Source: Amaranthus tricolor
Taxonomy: Eukaryota; Streptophyta; Magnoliopsida; Caryophyllales; Amaranthaceae
Direction of reading: 5' to 3'
Length of the DNA: 64,000 bases
Assembly (NCBI RefSeq): GCF_026212465.1
Contig: NC_080049.1
Location: forward strand, 6,937,792-7,001,791
Positions 34,677 through 46,149 of the stretch are shown one piece after another (within the stretch, counting starts at the first letter, position 1; each line of letters starts with the position of its first letter). Below the pieces are notes generated by a model, which worked only from the letters and a program-made list of their open reading frames with translations, did not search any database and was not told where the DNA came from. Both the position numbers and the translations under genes were made by a program.

Positions 34677-35045
34677 TGACCTAGTTTAAGCAAGTTAATG
34701 ACTTAAAAAGCTTTAAAAAGCCAACTTAGAACGTAATTGTGCACATATATACTAATTAGTGTTGTGTGCCAAGTTCATGTCAAACGTATTTTCAAGCATA
34801 TGCCTATTTATTCAAGCATATGTCTATTTATTCGAGTCTAATCATTTCAAAAGTAGTAATATACACTAATTAGTGTTGCGTGTGAAGTTCCATGCCACAC
34901 AAATCAAGTTCTAATTTAAGCAAATTAATCGCTTAAAAAGCCTTAAAAAACAACCATAGAACGTAATGTCAAGCATATGCCTATTTTTAAGACTAACCAT
35001 TTTAAAACTAGAATATATATATACTAATTAGTGATGTGTGTCAAT
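34677..35045. repeat. Satellite-like tandem repeat, about three imperfect units
   Basis: 'ACTAATTAGTGTTG' recurs near 34750, 34864 and (as ...GTGATG) 35024. 'AAGCAARTTAATSRCTTAAA' with 'AGAACGTAAT' recurs near 34689 and 34919, and 'CAAGCATATGCCTATTT' recurs near 34793 and 34973. Unit length varies because of internal duplications. There is no coding potential. Confidence 0.75.
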
Positions 35046-35415
35046 GACAAAGGACTTTTTGGTGTTATCGCTAAAGCCTCTAATCAAAAAAAAATTATAA
35101 ACACCCTCATTTAACACTACACAAAGAAGCACCGAGATGGGGTTAACTCACTTGTGACGGTTATCCCCTATAGTAAAGGTTTTGATTTCCATTGGTTTGA
35201 TTGGAGAGAAGTGAAACACAATACAAAAAGTGATTCGATCCTGGATCGGGCTTGAGATTACCTCTGAAAATCTCGCCCTCCTCATTCTCATGAGTGGACA
35301 AGAGAATCAGGCAACAAAAGTCCACTATCCATCAACTCTCTCGAACTCTCGTAGGTGGAAGGGAAAACTACTAATTGAAGAGTGGCTGCAAGGTTTAACT
35401 CTTATTGATCCCTTA
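35046..35415. other. Non-coding DNA beside the large inverted repeat
   Basis: No recognised gene. A 71-codon frame over 35230-35445 crosses into the inverted repeat and lacks support. Confidence 0.4.
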
Positions 35416-36556
35416 CAACCGACTCCATTCATTGAGCAATGGTAGTAGTTACTTTAGGACCCAACCCTCGTTGGCCTCCAAAATGCAACCATGACAAACT
35501 TTTAGTAATAGATGGAGCAATCCTTCTCCAAAGTCTCCATTCAAATCAATATCAATCAATATTCCACTATTATCAAGCCATCAACAGCGATAATATAAAA
35601 ATAAACAAGATAAAATGAAAATAATAAAGAACGATAAAGCAATAACATGAGATAAATAAAATTAACAAATACACAATGAAATACCAAAAATAAATAAGAT
35701 TATATGTTACCCAATAAATAAGAGAGGGATTCAAGAACAATATGCAAACCTATAAAAACCCAAACTTGAAACTCCATAAAAATGGCTAGAAACTTCAAAT
35801 AAATACCAACTTTAAAAAGATAAATGTAATTAACTAAAATAAACTATAAAATAAAGTTTATGTGGAAAAAATTAAAATTAAGACAAGAAAAGTTAAAAAA
35901 ATAAAGTTAGCGTTCATAAGAGTAAAGAAGGACAAAAGAGAAAAAAAAAACTCAAAAACTACAATCCTCTGTCCTCGTGAATCCTAACTTTATTTTCTTA
36001 ACTTTTTTTGTCTTAATGTTAATTTCTTCAACCAAAACTTTATTTTATACTTTATTTTAGTTAATTACATTTATATTCTTTCTTTGGTTAGTAATTATAT
36101 GTAGTTTCAAGCTATTTCTATGGTGTGAAAGTTTGGGTTTTTATGAATTTTGTTTATTATTCTTGAATTTCTCTCTTATTTAATGTTAAATTCTAATTTT
36201 TTTATTTTTAGTTTTTCATTATGTATTTGTTAATTTTATTTATCTCATGATATTGCTTTATGGTTGTTTATTATTTTCATCTTGTCTTGTTTATTTTTAT
36301 ATTATTGATGTTTGAATGCTTTGAATACATGTTGTTAATGGTTTTTTATGATTGAGATGTTGTTTATTGAGTAGTTAGTTCTAGGTTGGGGTTAGTTCAA
36401 TCCTTGTTGATGGCTTGATAATAGTGGAATATTGATTGATATTGGTTTGAGTGGAGACTTGGAGAAGGTTTTCTCCATCTATTGCTAGAGTGTTGTCATG
36501 GTTGCTTTTGGGAGGCCAAAGGTTGGGTCTCAGCTCAATAAATGGAGTCGGTTGGT
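35416..36556. repeat. Large inverted repeat (hairpin), arms about 500 and 570 bp
   Basis: The left arm (35416-35910) and right arm (35985-36556) are reverse complements over most of their length. Examples: 'CAATATCAATCAATATTCC' at about 35549 and its complement at about 36429, 'TGAGATAAATAAAATTAAC' at about 35649, and 'AACTAAAATAAA' near both inner ends. The spacer is only about 75 bp. Arms differ by small indels and substitutions, so this is an old but still strong fold-back. I see no gene in it and no clear target duplication. Confidence 0.9.
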
Positions 36557-36954
36557 ATATTAGAAGCAATCATTAGGGTTGTTCAAAAATACCCGACTTG
36601 CTCATTTGTTGACCCAATGCTAAAATGATGGGTTAATTTTCTGAAAAAATATTTTTCCCGGGACGGGTCATGGGCCACAAATTAATTATTTGCAAGTACC
36701 CGTTGACCCGTTTAAAAAAATCTGTTTAATTGAGTTTAGAATAAAAGATATATACGGACTTGTTTCAAGTCTCTAACTCATTTTCACTCTCATTTTTCAA
36801 CTCTCATTTTCTCTCTCTCTAAATTTAAGCTAATTTCATATGGTCCACAAAAACAAGATGGAAAGATTACAAAATCATTGTTGAGGAAAACAAAGGAGGG
36901 AAATGTCATAAATTGGGATGTGAATTTGATACATTAAGTAAATGTAGTCTACTG
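36557..36954. other. Non-coding DNA with a hAT-like end
   Basis: 'TAGGGTTGTTCAAAAATACC' at about 36576, followed by 'GACGGGTCATGGGCC' and 'CCGTTGACCCG', looks like one end of a non-autonomous hAT element similar in style to 30735. The partner end was not found. Confidence 0.4.
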
Positions 36955-37243
36955 TATGCTGTTCTTGAAGATGGAATTGAGGGAGAAAGAATAGAAGAAG
37001 ATAGACAGACAGAAAAGGAAAGGATGAAACAGCAAGAAGATAGGAGAAGAGAGGAGAATAAGAGGAAATAGTATCTTGTTATTCATTCACTAATCTTCAA
37101 TACAAGTTGGGGAAGATATATATAGGTTAGTTATAATAAACTAACCAACTTTCCCATCAAACAAACAACTAAGAAACTAAACAACTAAATCAATTAAAAA
37201 CAGCATGTGCCAAGCACATGACACCAGCATAACCCCCATTACA
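36955..37243 (-). mobile_element. Short LTR of a Reina-like gypsy element
   Basis: On the minus strand it begins TGTAATGGGGGTTATGC, directly after the purine tract AAGGGGGATGAAT. A 'TATATATAGG' box lies within. The far end is taken at 'TGTATGCTG' near 36955 and is uncertain. A short LTR of about 300 bp fits the Reina clade. Confidence 0.6.
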
Positions 37244-37249
37244 ATTCAT

Positions 37250-38512
37250 CCCCCTTAACAATGACTTGTCCTCAAGTCAGTAAGAGTTCAGGCAGTCAAA
37301 GTGTGGAAAGCGTTGCTTGAAGTCCACTGCATTTTACCAAGTGGCAGCCTCCTTGTCTAATCCCTGTCATTGAACTAGATAATGAATTAGAGGGGAGTTT
37401 TGATGCTTGATTACTCTCATGTCCAAGATATATTCAGGGGGAATAGGGGTAGAGACATCTTAACCATGGAACCAATCCGATATGTGAGGGACAATAGGCA
37501 GTTGGCCTCTGAAAGGCTATAGTTGAGAAACATGGAAGACTGAGTGCATCTTAGTAGTAGTAGGAAGGTTGAGTTTGTAAGCAACTGCTCTAATCTTGGC
37601 TTCAATTTGAAATGGCCCATAAAACTTTGCTGAAATCTTGTCATTATGGTGAACCTTGATGGATTGCTGTCTGTAAGGTTGGAGTTTAAGCCATACCCAA
37701 AAGCCCACTTTAAGTTGTCTCTCAATCCTGTGCTTGTCAACTTGCACCTTCATCCTATTTTGAGCTCTCTACAAATGGAACTTTGGTGTGAGCTGTGCAG
37801 AGGTATGGAAATTACTGTTATACCACCACTCAGCTACTAGTATTCAAAAGCTCCACTTGTTGGCACATTCCCCAATCATGCATCTCAAGTAAGTCTCTAG
37901 GCACTTGTTGACCACCTCTGTCTGGCCATCTGATTGAGGATGGTAGGCTAAGGAGAGTTGTAGGGTAGTGCCCAAAGGAAAGTTGTAATCCTGTAATAAA
38001 GTCCATGGATATGTCCCCCCACACTTCCTCAGGTATGGGTAGGGGTTGCAACAATCCAGGGGGAGACTGAGTACTCATGTTTGCTAGCTTAACAAGCAAG
38101 GCAATTTCTAACAAATTGGGTGACAAACTTGGTCATGCCCCTCCAATAAAGAGGTGTTTGACCCTCCTTAAGGTGGCATCCCTTCCAGAGTGACCACCTT
38201 GGGAAGAACTGTGTAAACAGTCAATGATAGTAGTTTTGAGATCCTTGTCAGGTCCCACAACCAGCTTCCCTTTCCTTTTCAATAATCCATTGTGCAAAGA
38301 GAAGTTAGGCATAGATTGACCTTGAATAATGCACTAATCATATGAGTCAGGTTGACATCCAGATCATAACTAGCAATTAGCTTTTGTTCCATATCAGAAT
38401 GCAGGACAGAGATGGCCATCAAAAGTAATTCGGAATTGGTAACTCTTGAGAGAGCATCAGCAACCTTGTTTTCAGAACCTGATTTATACTTTATTTCATA
38501 AGAAAAGCCCAT
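37250..38512 (-). pseudogene. Reina-like gypsy pol remnant: RNase H tail and integrase
   Basis: In minus-strand order: the RNase H end 'GSENKVADALSRV' (38279-38512); an integrase part with '[20 protein letters not shown]' (about 38000-38080); and an integrase C-terminus in shifted frames with 'AKFYGPFQIEAKI' and 'SVFHVSQL' (37517-37753). Frames change several times and the integrase core is shortened. RT and everything upstream are missing, because the sequence stops abruptly at 38512 where a LINE fragment begins. Confidence 0.8.
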
Positions 38513-38513
38513 T

Positions 38514-39280
38514 AGTTCTTCCCGGCATGAATCCGAATTGGTTCTCTCTAATCACCGTCTCCCGTCTAATTCTTTTCTCAATCACTCTTTCCCACAGTTT
38601 CATTGTGTGGCTCAGAAGTTTGATTCCTCTATAGTTCCCACATACTTGTGCATTGCTTTGTTTTTAAACAGTGGAATAAGTATGCTAACCCTCCATTCTT
38701 CTGGCATCTTACTAGAATTCAAAATGACATTAAAAAGGTTAGTAAATCAATGAATTTCCTCCTCTCCTAAACCCCTCCACACCTCAATCGGGATGTTATT
38801 AGGTCCAACTACCTTTGATCCCCTCATCTTTTTGAGAGCTTCTCCTACTTTCGCCGTGGTAAACTCAAGAATTGACCCATGATCCTGTGTTCTTTGGATT
38901 TTCGAAGTTTGTCGAATTTCTTCCTTTAGACCTCTAGTCTCATTGAGTAGTTGGGAAAAATATTAATGTCATCTCATTTTGATGTCATCTTGTCTAAGGA
39001 GAACTCGTCCATCCTTATCCTTAATGAACTTCACTATCCCTAAGTCTTTTTTCTGGCTCGATCTGGCTTTAGCCAACTTAAAAATATACTTCTCCCCCTC
39101 TTAGTATCAAGCTTTTGATAAAGGCATCAAACGCACGTTCTTTTGCCTTCGCTACTGCTTTCTTTGTCGCCCGTTTTGCTTCTTTATACCTCTCCTTCTT
39201 ATGTATTATATCCTCTTCCTCCGTGCAAGCCATAACCTCCTTGAATCTCATGTTTTTGTCCTTTATTTCCATCACCACGA
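38514..39280 (-). pseudogene. Non-LTR retrotransposon (RTE-like LINE) reverse transcriptase fragment
   Basis: Minus-strand order: a lysine/alanine-rich linker ('YKEAKRATKKAVAKAKERAF', 39078-39200), then 'VGPNNIPIEVWRGLGEEE', 'MPEEWRVSILIPLFKNK', 'NYRGIKLLSHTMKLWERVIE' and 'ENQFGFMP', ending at about 38515. These are the N-terminal RT blocks of plant RTE-type LINEs. The YADD/FADD catalytic box lies beyond the break. At least two frameshifts are present. It is non-functional. Confidence 0.85.
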
Positions 39281-39299
39281 CTCTTTATACACCTTTGGT

Positions 39300-39400
39300 T
39301 TCTCTCTCCAAACAGAAAGAACATATAACATGTCTTTATCAAATTTCTCTCTCCAAAATAAAATATTTTAAACGGGAAGGACATTAGAAAACGGAGGGAG
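39300..39400. mobile_element. Stowaway-type MITE end
   Basis: It ends ACGGAGGGAG followed by TA, the inverted Stowaway terminus, with 'GGAAGGACATTAGAAA' inside. 'TTTCTCTCTCCAAA' occurs twice just upstream. I do not see the opposite terminus, so only one end is supported. Confidence 0.65.
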
Positions 39401-40895
39401 TATTATACAAGCAGAATCGTAAAATTAATTACATAAAATATAGATATAGAACCTTTCTCTATTTCAATTCATATTAACACTTAAACTCTTCACAAAATTT
39501 ACCTACTAAGTTCATACTTATAATTTATTATTATAATTTTTAAAAAAATAAGTCTCGTTTTTAGATAGTTTTGTCGTTTTTATTTCTACTTATTTCTTTA
39601 ATCAAGTTTTTTTTTATCATCCAACTAAAAATAATTTTTAAAAAACAAACTTTATTATTGCAGTACATTGGAGTAGTGAGATACACTAGTCTTGGATGCA
39701 TTAAATAGTTCGTGGGTATGCTTGGGCGACGGGCATGGATCATTGACCACTGTTCAAAAAGGTCATTTTCCGCCGACAAATTAAAGACAGAAGAATGAAG
39801 GAAGCAAAGAACAAGATAGATTCCACAATAAGTGCGAAAAAAATAGAGCCAAGTAGCCGACCCTGCAAAGCTGCTGAATTCGTGACCTTTTGTTTTTTAA
39901 ACGCATGCAACCGTTTTGGCCGACCATACTTTGGATAAACACATTTTTAGGACGATTATGAATTAATTTCCGTTTTTACACCTTTTAAAGTGTCCTATGT
40001 TATCTAATACTCCATTTTTTATATCCCATTAAATTTGTTTTATGGGTATTTTGTGAAAAAACAAAAAATAAATGTTGAAGAATTGTGTGGATGTATTAAA
40101 AATATAAGTTAAATGTATGGATGGAGATTTAAAAAATATATATCATAGGAAAAAATAAAATATAGAATAAATTTAATACCTAAATTAAAAAGATTGAGCG
40201 TTTTTGAATTTAATATTTTAACTTCAAAGTTGTTATATTAAAATTCTTTTCAAGTTGTTATTTAATATTTATAAATATGAATATGTATGAATTTCATCCA
40301 CAATTTAGTCTCTCCGTCTTATCTATCCAATTTTTTCATTTATAACTGATCAAATTATTTAATTATTAAAATCAGCATACAAAAAAATTAGAAAGATACA
40401 AAAGGTCTTTTAGAATTATCCGAGTACAAACTTTAACTCAAAGAAGTGAAAGAAGTAATTGTTGGTGTTTGGAGACACCTCTTACTAATAGAGTAGATTA
40501 ATGATTTCAAGTTACCGATTAAAAAGTAATTATTGAGAATTAGTATACATATTTCTACAATGCACGAAGTTTATAATATAAAATTAAATTTAAATATAAT
40601 TTTAAAATAAAAAAGCCTTTAAATGAAAAGACAACATTTTGTGAAATAATAAGAAGAGAAGTGATCGTGCATTGTAATCAGAAATTAAGTCTTATTATAG
40701 TTAATTTAATCTAAGTGCATAATTGGGCAAGAAAATATAATGTCGAAGTTAAGTCCTATACAAGCTTTTTTTTTTTTTTTTATTAGCAACTATACAGTAA
40801 ATTATTGACTGCAATCACATAATTTGCAAAACATGATGTCAGAATAAAGTAGAAAACATAAATACTACACTCACATAATGAGATAAATAAAATTA
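39401..40895. other. AT-rich non-coding DNA
   Basis: No open frame, transposon end or known repeat could be defended across these 1.5 kb. A run of T lies near 40767-40782. Confidence 0.5.
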
Positions 40896-41896
40896 GAGGC
40901 TGTTTGGTTCGCACAAGAGAATCGAAATGGAATGAGAAAAGAAAATGAAGGAGAAAGGAATGAATTCTCCTAATTTAGCCTAGTCGTTTGGCTGTGCTCA
41001 GGAAACAGAATGAACTGCTCATTGATTCCCTTTGTGACTGTTTGGTTCAAGTTAAGGAATCAAATTATGAGTTTTTAAATTCTTTTATATTTTTTCCAAA
41101 AATAACTAGTTATTATATGATAAACTTGAAAAACTTATTTTTTAAAAAAATATTATTAACCTGAATTATCTTTTCCTGTAATATGAAGAAAAAAAAACAT
41201 AACTCTAAATGATATCTTTCTAGCTCCATTGATTATAAATTCAAATAATCACTTGTTTCTAGATCAAAATTCATACCAAAAGTGTTCTAGTAAGACTCAA
41301 GTCTTTGCCAATAGTCCTTTCTAGATAAAGTTCATGCCAAAAGTAGTAGTTTGTGAACAACACCTAATTCAAAAATCATACCTTTAAAATCAAAATCTTG
41401 CCTTTTCTTGATTAAATTTTAAGCAATTGGAAGATAGAGGAAGTAATTTGTAGGAGAAAAAGAAAGTGTGAATACTAATATGAATGAATTAAGGGTAATT
41501 GGTTTAATTTATAGTAGATAAGTGAGGTTAGTTATAAGATTTAGAGGGAGAAGTGAGAAGTTATTTGTTAATGTGGAGTTTTTTTTTTTTTTTTAAAAAA
41601 ATTTCTGAATTTTTTTTTAGAATTATTATTACTATATTATTATTATTATTATTATTATTTATTTTTTGTTTAGGGTTTGAGAGGAGAGAGAGAAAGTGAT
41701 GGGTAATGAAGTGGGGAATGGAAAAGGAAAAGTCTTGGGGAGGGTGGGGAATGAGTGTGGCCCAAAATTGGGTAAACCCAAAAATAAAAAAAAAAGGGAA
41801 AGGAAATGATGGAAAGTGGCAAACAAACAACAACAAAGAGAATTGGGTCTGTTCATTCCCTTTCCCTTTAATTATTACACCCAACCAAACAGCCCC
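40896..41896. mobile_element. Tourist/PIF-Harbinger-type MITE, 1.0 kb
   Basis: Ends GAGGCTGTTTGGTTCG and (inverted) GGGGCTGTTTGGTTGG, with TTA on both sides (40893-40895 and 41897-41899). Inside is another 'ACTGTTTGGTTC' at about 41037, perhaps the end of a nested relative. The interior is AT- and A-rich and contains an ATT repeat at 41624-41660. No transposase is present. Confidence 0.9.
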
Positions 41897-42094
41897 TTAA
41901 TGTAATCTTTCGGGCCGAGTAATCTATCAATAATAAAAGGATTAATTGTGTTTTGATATTTACTTAGTTTTAAAATTAGATTTTAGGTTTTTACCATTAC
42001 TATATCAAAGTATAACTTATACTATAAATTAGACCTATTGTTAAATCAAACTACATATACCTAATAAAATTAAATTAAACTTATTTGGAATTAG

Positions 42095-42245
42095 TGTAAA
42101 ATTTAGTTTAAAGCTTCAAAGCCTACCCTTTACTGATCACATTCAATCAATTTATAGATTACAAGATATTTCAAAAAAGGATAAAATAAGCATGATTTTA
42201 TCTACCGAAAAGACAAAGAAAGAAATATATCTAAAATATATTGAA
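42095..42245 (-). repeat. Partial 3' LTR of the mosaic copia element
   Basis: Starts TGTAAAATTTAGT and matches 46668 onward for about 150 bp. RNase H coding sequence follows directly, so the U3 part of the LTR and the polypurine tract have been deleted. Confidence 0.75.
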
Positions 42246-42249
42246 AATA

Positions 42250-43737
42250 TATCTTAAAACAGGATTCTTAGGAATGTGCAAAGTCGATTGACTGTCACAA
42301 AATAATGTAATGGGCTTTGGATGATGAACACCTAAGCTCAATAACAAGCCCTTTAAACACTTTAAATCATAGAACGATATTCGGCTTCGGATGAGTTTCG
42401 ATAAATCGTGTATAGCTTTTTGGTTTTCCAAGATATAAGAGATTGGCCAAGGAAAACGAGCCAGCCAGTCAAGGATTTGTGTGTTAGAGGACACGCTGCC
42501 CAATCAGAATCACACCATCCTTGCAAGGTCAAATTACTTTTAGAATGCAGCAGAATGCCATGACCAGGACTGCCTTACAAATAATGCACTGCTCTTAAAG
42601 CTGCACCCCAATGGTCGGTTCTTGATTTGTGTGAAAACTGGGATAATATATGAACAAAGTATGTTAGATCTGATCGGGTGACAGCAAGTAAATAAGCCTA
42701 CCCACAAGTCTTCGATATGATTCAGATTCGAAAAGAATAGCAATCCTAGAAAGACCAAGCTTGTGATTTTGTTCAATGGGAAATCCAACTGGTTTGGAGC
42801 TTAACTAATCGGATTCAAAAATAATATCAAGAGCATATTTTCATTGATAAAGGAACAAACTAGAAGAAATATGAGCAACCTCAATGCCTAAAAGATATTT
42901 CAGAGTGCCAAGATCTTTCATATGAAAGCAACCACTAAGATAAGCTTTAAATGCTCGTAAAGTAGTTGAATCATTGACATAAATAATAAGATCATCAACA
43001 TATACAAGGACATTGATTTGAGTTGTACCCCAAATATATAAGGTATGATAATATGATTACACGAAAGCGTAGTTCTTTAAGGCCGACACTAGCTTGGCAA
43101 ACCAACATCTGAGAGCTTGTTTAAGACTATACATAGAATTCCGGAGACGACATACTTTAGTGGGATGAGAAGATTCAAAGCCAGGTGGAAGTTTTATGTT
43201 ACTTCCTCATGAAGGAAGGCATTGTGAACATTTGTTTAATGGAGTTCCCAATTTTTAGAAGCAATAATGGCCAGAAAAGCCTGAATTGTAATCATTTTGG
43301 CCACAGGTGCAAATGTTCCGGTGTAGTCGAGACCTTCCTTTTGATGATTCCCGAACTCAACTAGACGGAATTTGAGATGCTTAATACTCCCATCTGAGTT
43401 ATATTTGATACGATATACCCATTGAATACCAAGACCACGATTTCCAAGAGTGAGATCTTCCATTGTCCATGTGCCATTGTTTTCTAGTGCTTGTATATCA
43501 TTTTGCATTGACTTTCGCCAATGAGGATCTTTGAGAGCCTCCTTAAAAGAATGACGCTCGTGGCCAGAGCTAACTGCTGCAATAAAATTTCGGTAATTGA
43601 GAGAAAAATTTTCACAATTGATATACTGTACTAAGGGATAAAAAGTACCTGAAGAGGGCTCTAAAGATAAGGTGTTAGCGGAGAAGCCAGATGGACCGTT
43701 ACCCAGAATTGTGTTGGTGACATAGTCTCGTAGCCTA
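42250..43737 (-). pseudogene. Ty1/copia RT and RNase H remnant
   Basis: 43236-43737 is open and reads 'VRLRDYVTNTILG', 'EALKDPHWRKSMQNDIQALE', 'WVYRIKYNSDGSIK', 'DYTGTFAPVAKM', the N-terminal copia RT. Beyond it, with stops and shifts, come 'LVYVDDLIIYVND' (about 42960-43000, catalytic YVDD kept), 'LGTLKYLLGIEV', 'GWCDSDWAAC' and 'NSSEAEYRSM' near 42380-42530 (RNase H). It ends at 'CDSQSTLHI'-like sequence where the LTR piece begins. It cannot give a full protein. Confidence 0.85.
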
Positions 43738-43740
43738 ACT

Positions 43741-45522
43741 GTAACAACCCGACTTACCATTGACTGAGTAAACAGGGTCAGCACGGGATTTATTTCCCAA
43801 GAAACTTAAATCTCAATTCCTAAACTTGAGCAAAGGGGTCACCAGTTCTAAAACATAGCTAAATCAACTAATTCTCAACCAAACATCTAAATAAAATACA
43901 AAGTAATCATAAAAGTCATTCTAAAAGTCTAATATAACCAACACAACTAAGTCTAATATACATTTATCAAAACCTAATACAATACTACAACTTTCTCACG
44001 TACTCAGCTCAATATAACATCCATGTAACTCTAATCATCACCGCTAACCCATCGTTTCTGACCGGTTTCGATTTGTAAACAATCTAAAAGATGGAAATAA
44101 CATGGGGTCAGATTTAACTGAATGAGAAGTAACAATCCAAATCAACAAAACACATTAATTCAAATCTTAGGTTTAAAAGCAACATCAGTTTTCTAGATAT
44201 ATGTGCTCACAGGGAGTCTAGTTGAGAGGAACATCTATAGCTCTAAGGCTATGTCACTCTCGGGTGAAGCTAGTCAATATTTGAATGACAATTCACCTCA
44301 AAATAGGGAGGAAGGGAGATTTTCCCTCTACTCTGTCAATGACCAGCTCGTGAGCCTGATCCATTGACCATATCAATATCAGCATAATCATTCATAGCAA
44401 ATTTGTCTCAACATTATAAAATTCACAGCTTTGACAAAATAATTTTCAAAATTGTAGTCTGGCCAGACCCTTTAAGGGATTGCTACTACTCACCAAAGAT
44501 GCTTCAAGGAGCTAAATCTAGTTCTCCGCGATTACTAGAAAGGTTCCTCGATGATGTCGCCTCTTGAAGCATAACAGATCACAACATCACGAAAAAGCGT
44601 TCGATGCTAAACTACTAACCTACAACTTATTACATCTCCTCCTATGTCTATAGATCAAACCAAAAGTCTACTCTAGTAAATCTAATCATTAATGAATGAT
44701 GCACGTTCTAACTCAAACCTCTAATATGTCATTAAGATATTATGATCGTGATCTAAGCTAGTTTATACTCTTTTAAAGATTACCCATCCCTATAATTCTC
44801 TTTATATTACTAATTAAACACAATATGTATATTTAAACCCAAAATCAAGAATACCCAAAAGAATCTACTAATCTCATCAAGAATATCAAACCATCTAATC
44901 AATATAAACAACAAGTATTCTATCCCACAATCAATGGTTTTCCAAAGTACCTCCTAATTCATAGAAGACCTTTAAATCATCCATAATCCTACAAATAATA
45001 AACACTTTTCACCAATTTTCTTAATTTCTAAGTTCATACTTTTCATACTAATCATCAAGATCCACCAACTCAATTCAACATCCATTATTTCTCTATATAA
45101 GTTCATCAAACATAAAAGTAGCCATTCAAACCCACAAGCATCCAATATTCCAATAAAAACTACTTGCTAAAAAAAACTTAGGGCTAAAGATAACTAAAAC
45201 AAGCATAATAACTTGATACTTGATCTTTGATTGAAAATTCATGGAAAATAGGCAATTGAAATAAAATACTAGAGAAAAGAAAAGAATATATGTACAAAAG
45301 GTCTAGGTAAATATATAAGGGTTGACTAGATAAGCCATTACCTCAATTTGTAAGAGAATGGCCCTGTTTTCGAATGAATAAAGGCACAGGATACTTGTCT
45401 GCTTCGAATTCCAGCCCCAAATTTCAGAATTCAGCCCCAATGTTCATGTGTTAGGGTACAAGGGAAGGGAAAAGATTAAGCAAGAAGAATAGGAAAGTGT
45501 AGTTCGAACCCTAAATATCCAC
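43741..45522 (-). mobile_element. Gypsy-type LTR sequence (truncated) inserted in the copia element
   Basis: It starts TGTAACAACCCGACTTACC, very like the reverse-oriented LTR start at 58700, directly at the copia break. It runs as AT-rich non-coding sequence with a possible TATA box (about 45312-45319, 'TATATAAG' on plus). The other end is not found before the next copia LTR at 45523, and no matching 5-bp duplication was seen, so it is probably truncated. Confidence 0.5.
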
Positions 45523-45687
45523 TGAAAGAATAATTTGGTTGAAAGAGTGTCTTCTCATTAGAATGGAATGATATTATATACAAAAGATACAATCTATAGT
45601 TTAGGAAACTAAATATTCACATAATATTCTACACAATCATATTGATTATACAAGATATTCTATTAAATGAAATGTATTATTCTAACA
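45523..45687 (-). repeat. Short copia LTR (second copia family)
   Basis: On the minus strand it begins TGTTAGAATAATAC after the purine tract GACTGCGGGGGTG and ends TTATTCTTTCA. This 165-bp LTR with a TGCGGGGGTG tract is typical of small Retrofit/Ale-like copia elements. Confidence 0.8.
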
Positions 45688-46145
45688 CACCCCCGCAGTC
45701 GAATTGGGAGGTTGACAGACGCTGAGACTGGATCGAAAATCGTCAAATAAGACTTGAGGAAGCCCTTTAGTGAAAATATCAGCAATCTGAGAACGAATTG
45801 GAACATGAAGTACTCAAACATCACCACGTTTAACCTTTTCACGAACAAAGTGAATGTCGATCTCAATATGTTTGGTGCGCTGATGGAGTACTGGATTACC
45901 GGCCAAATAAATGGCACTAACGTTGTCACAATAGACAAGAGTAGCTGTAGGAATAGGAAAGTGAAGCTCAAGGAGTAAGTTACGAATCCAACAAGTTTTA
46001 GAAACAACATTAGCAACACCACGATATTCAGCCTCAGCACTTGAATTAGAGACAGTAGGCTGCCGTTTAGCGGGCCAAGAAATGAAATTATCACCCAGAA
46101 AAACACAATATCCAGAGGTAGAACAGCTAATAAAAAGTTATTAGA
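45688..46145 (-). pseudogene. Ty1/copia RNase H remnant (second copia family)
   Basis: The minus strand reads 'CVFLGDNFISWPAKRQPTVS', 'NSSAEAEYRGVANVVSKTCW', 'LVYCDNVSAIYLAGNPVLHQ', 'RTKHIEIDIHFVREKV', one stop, then 'QIADIFTKGLP'. This is the RNase H end of a copia pol, directly upstream of its own polypurine tract and 3' LTR. One in-frame stop is seen. RT and everything 5' of it are absent, so only this tail of the second element is present. Confidence 0.88.
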
Positions 46146-46149
46146 AAAA

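Noticed and set aside
45663..46106. 147-codon hydrophobic minus frame
   Set aside because: Shifted frame of the copia RNase H remnant. The true frame gives a clear RNase H sequence.
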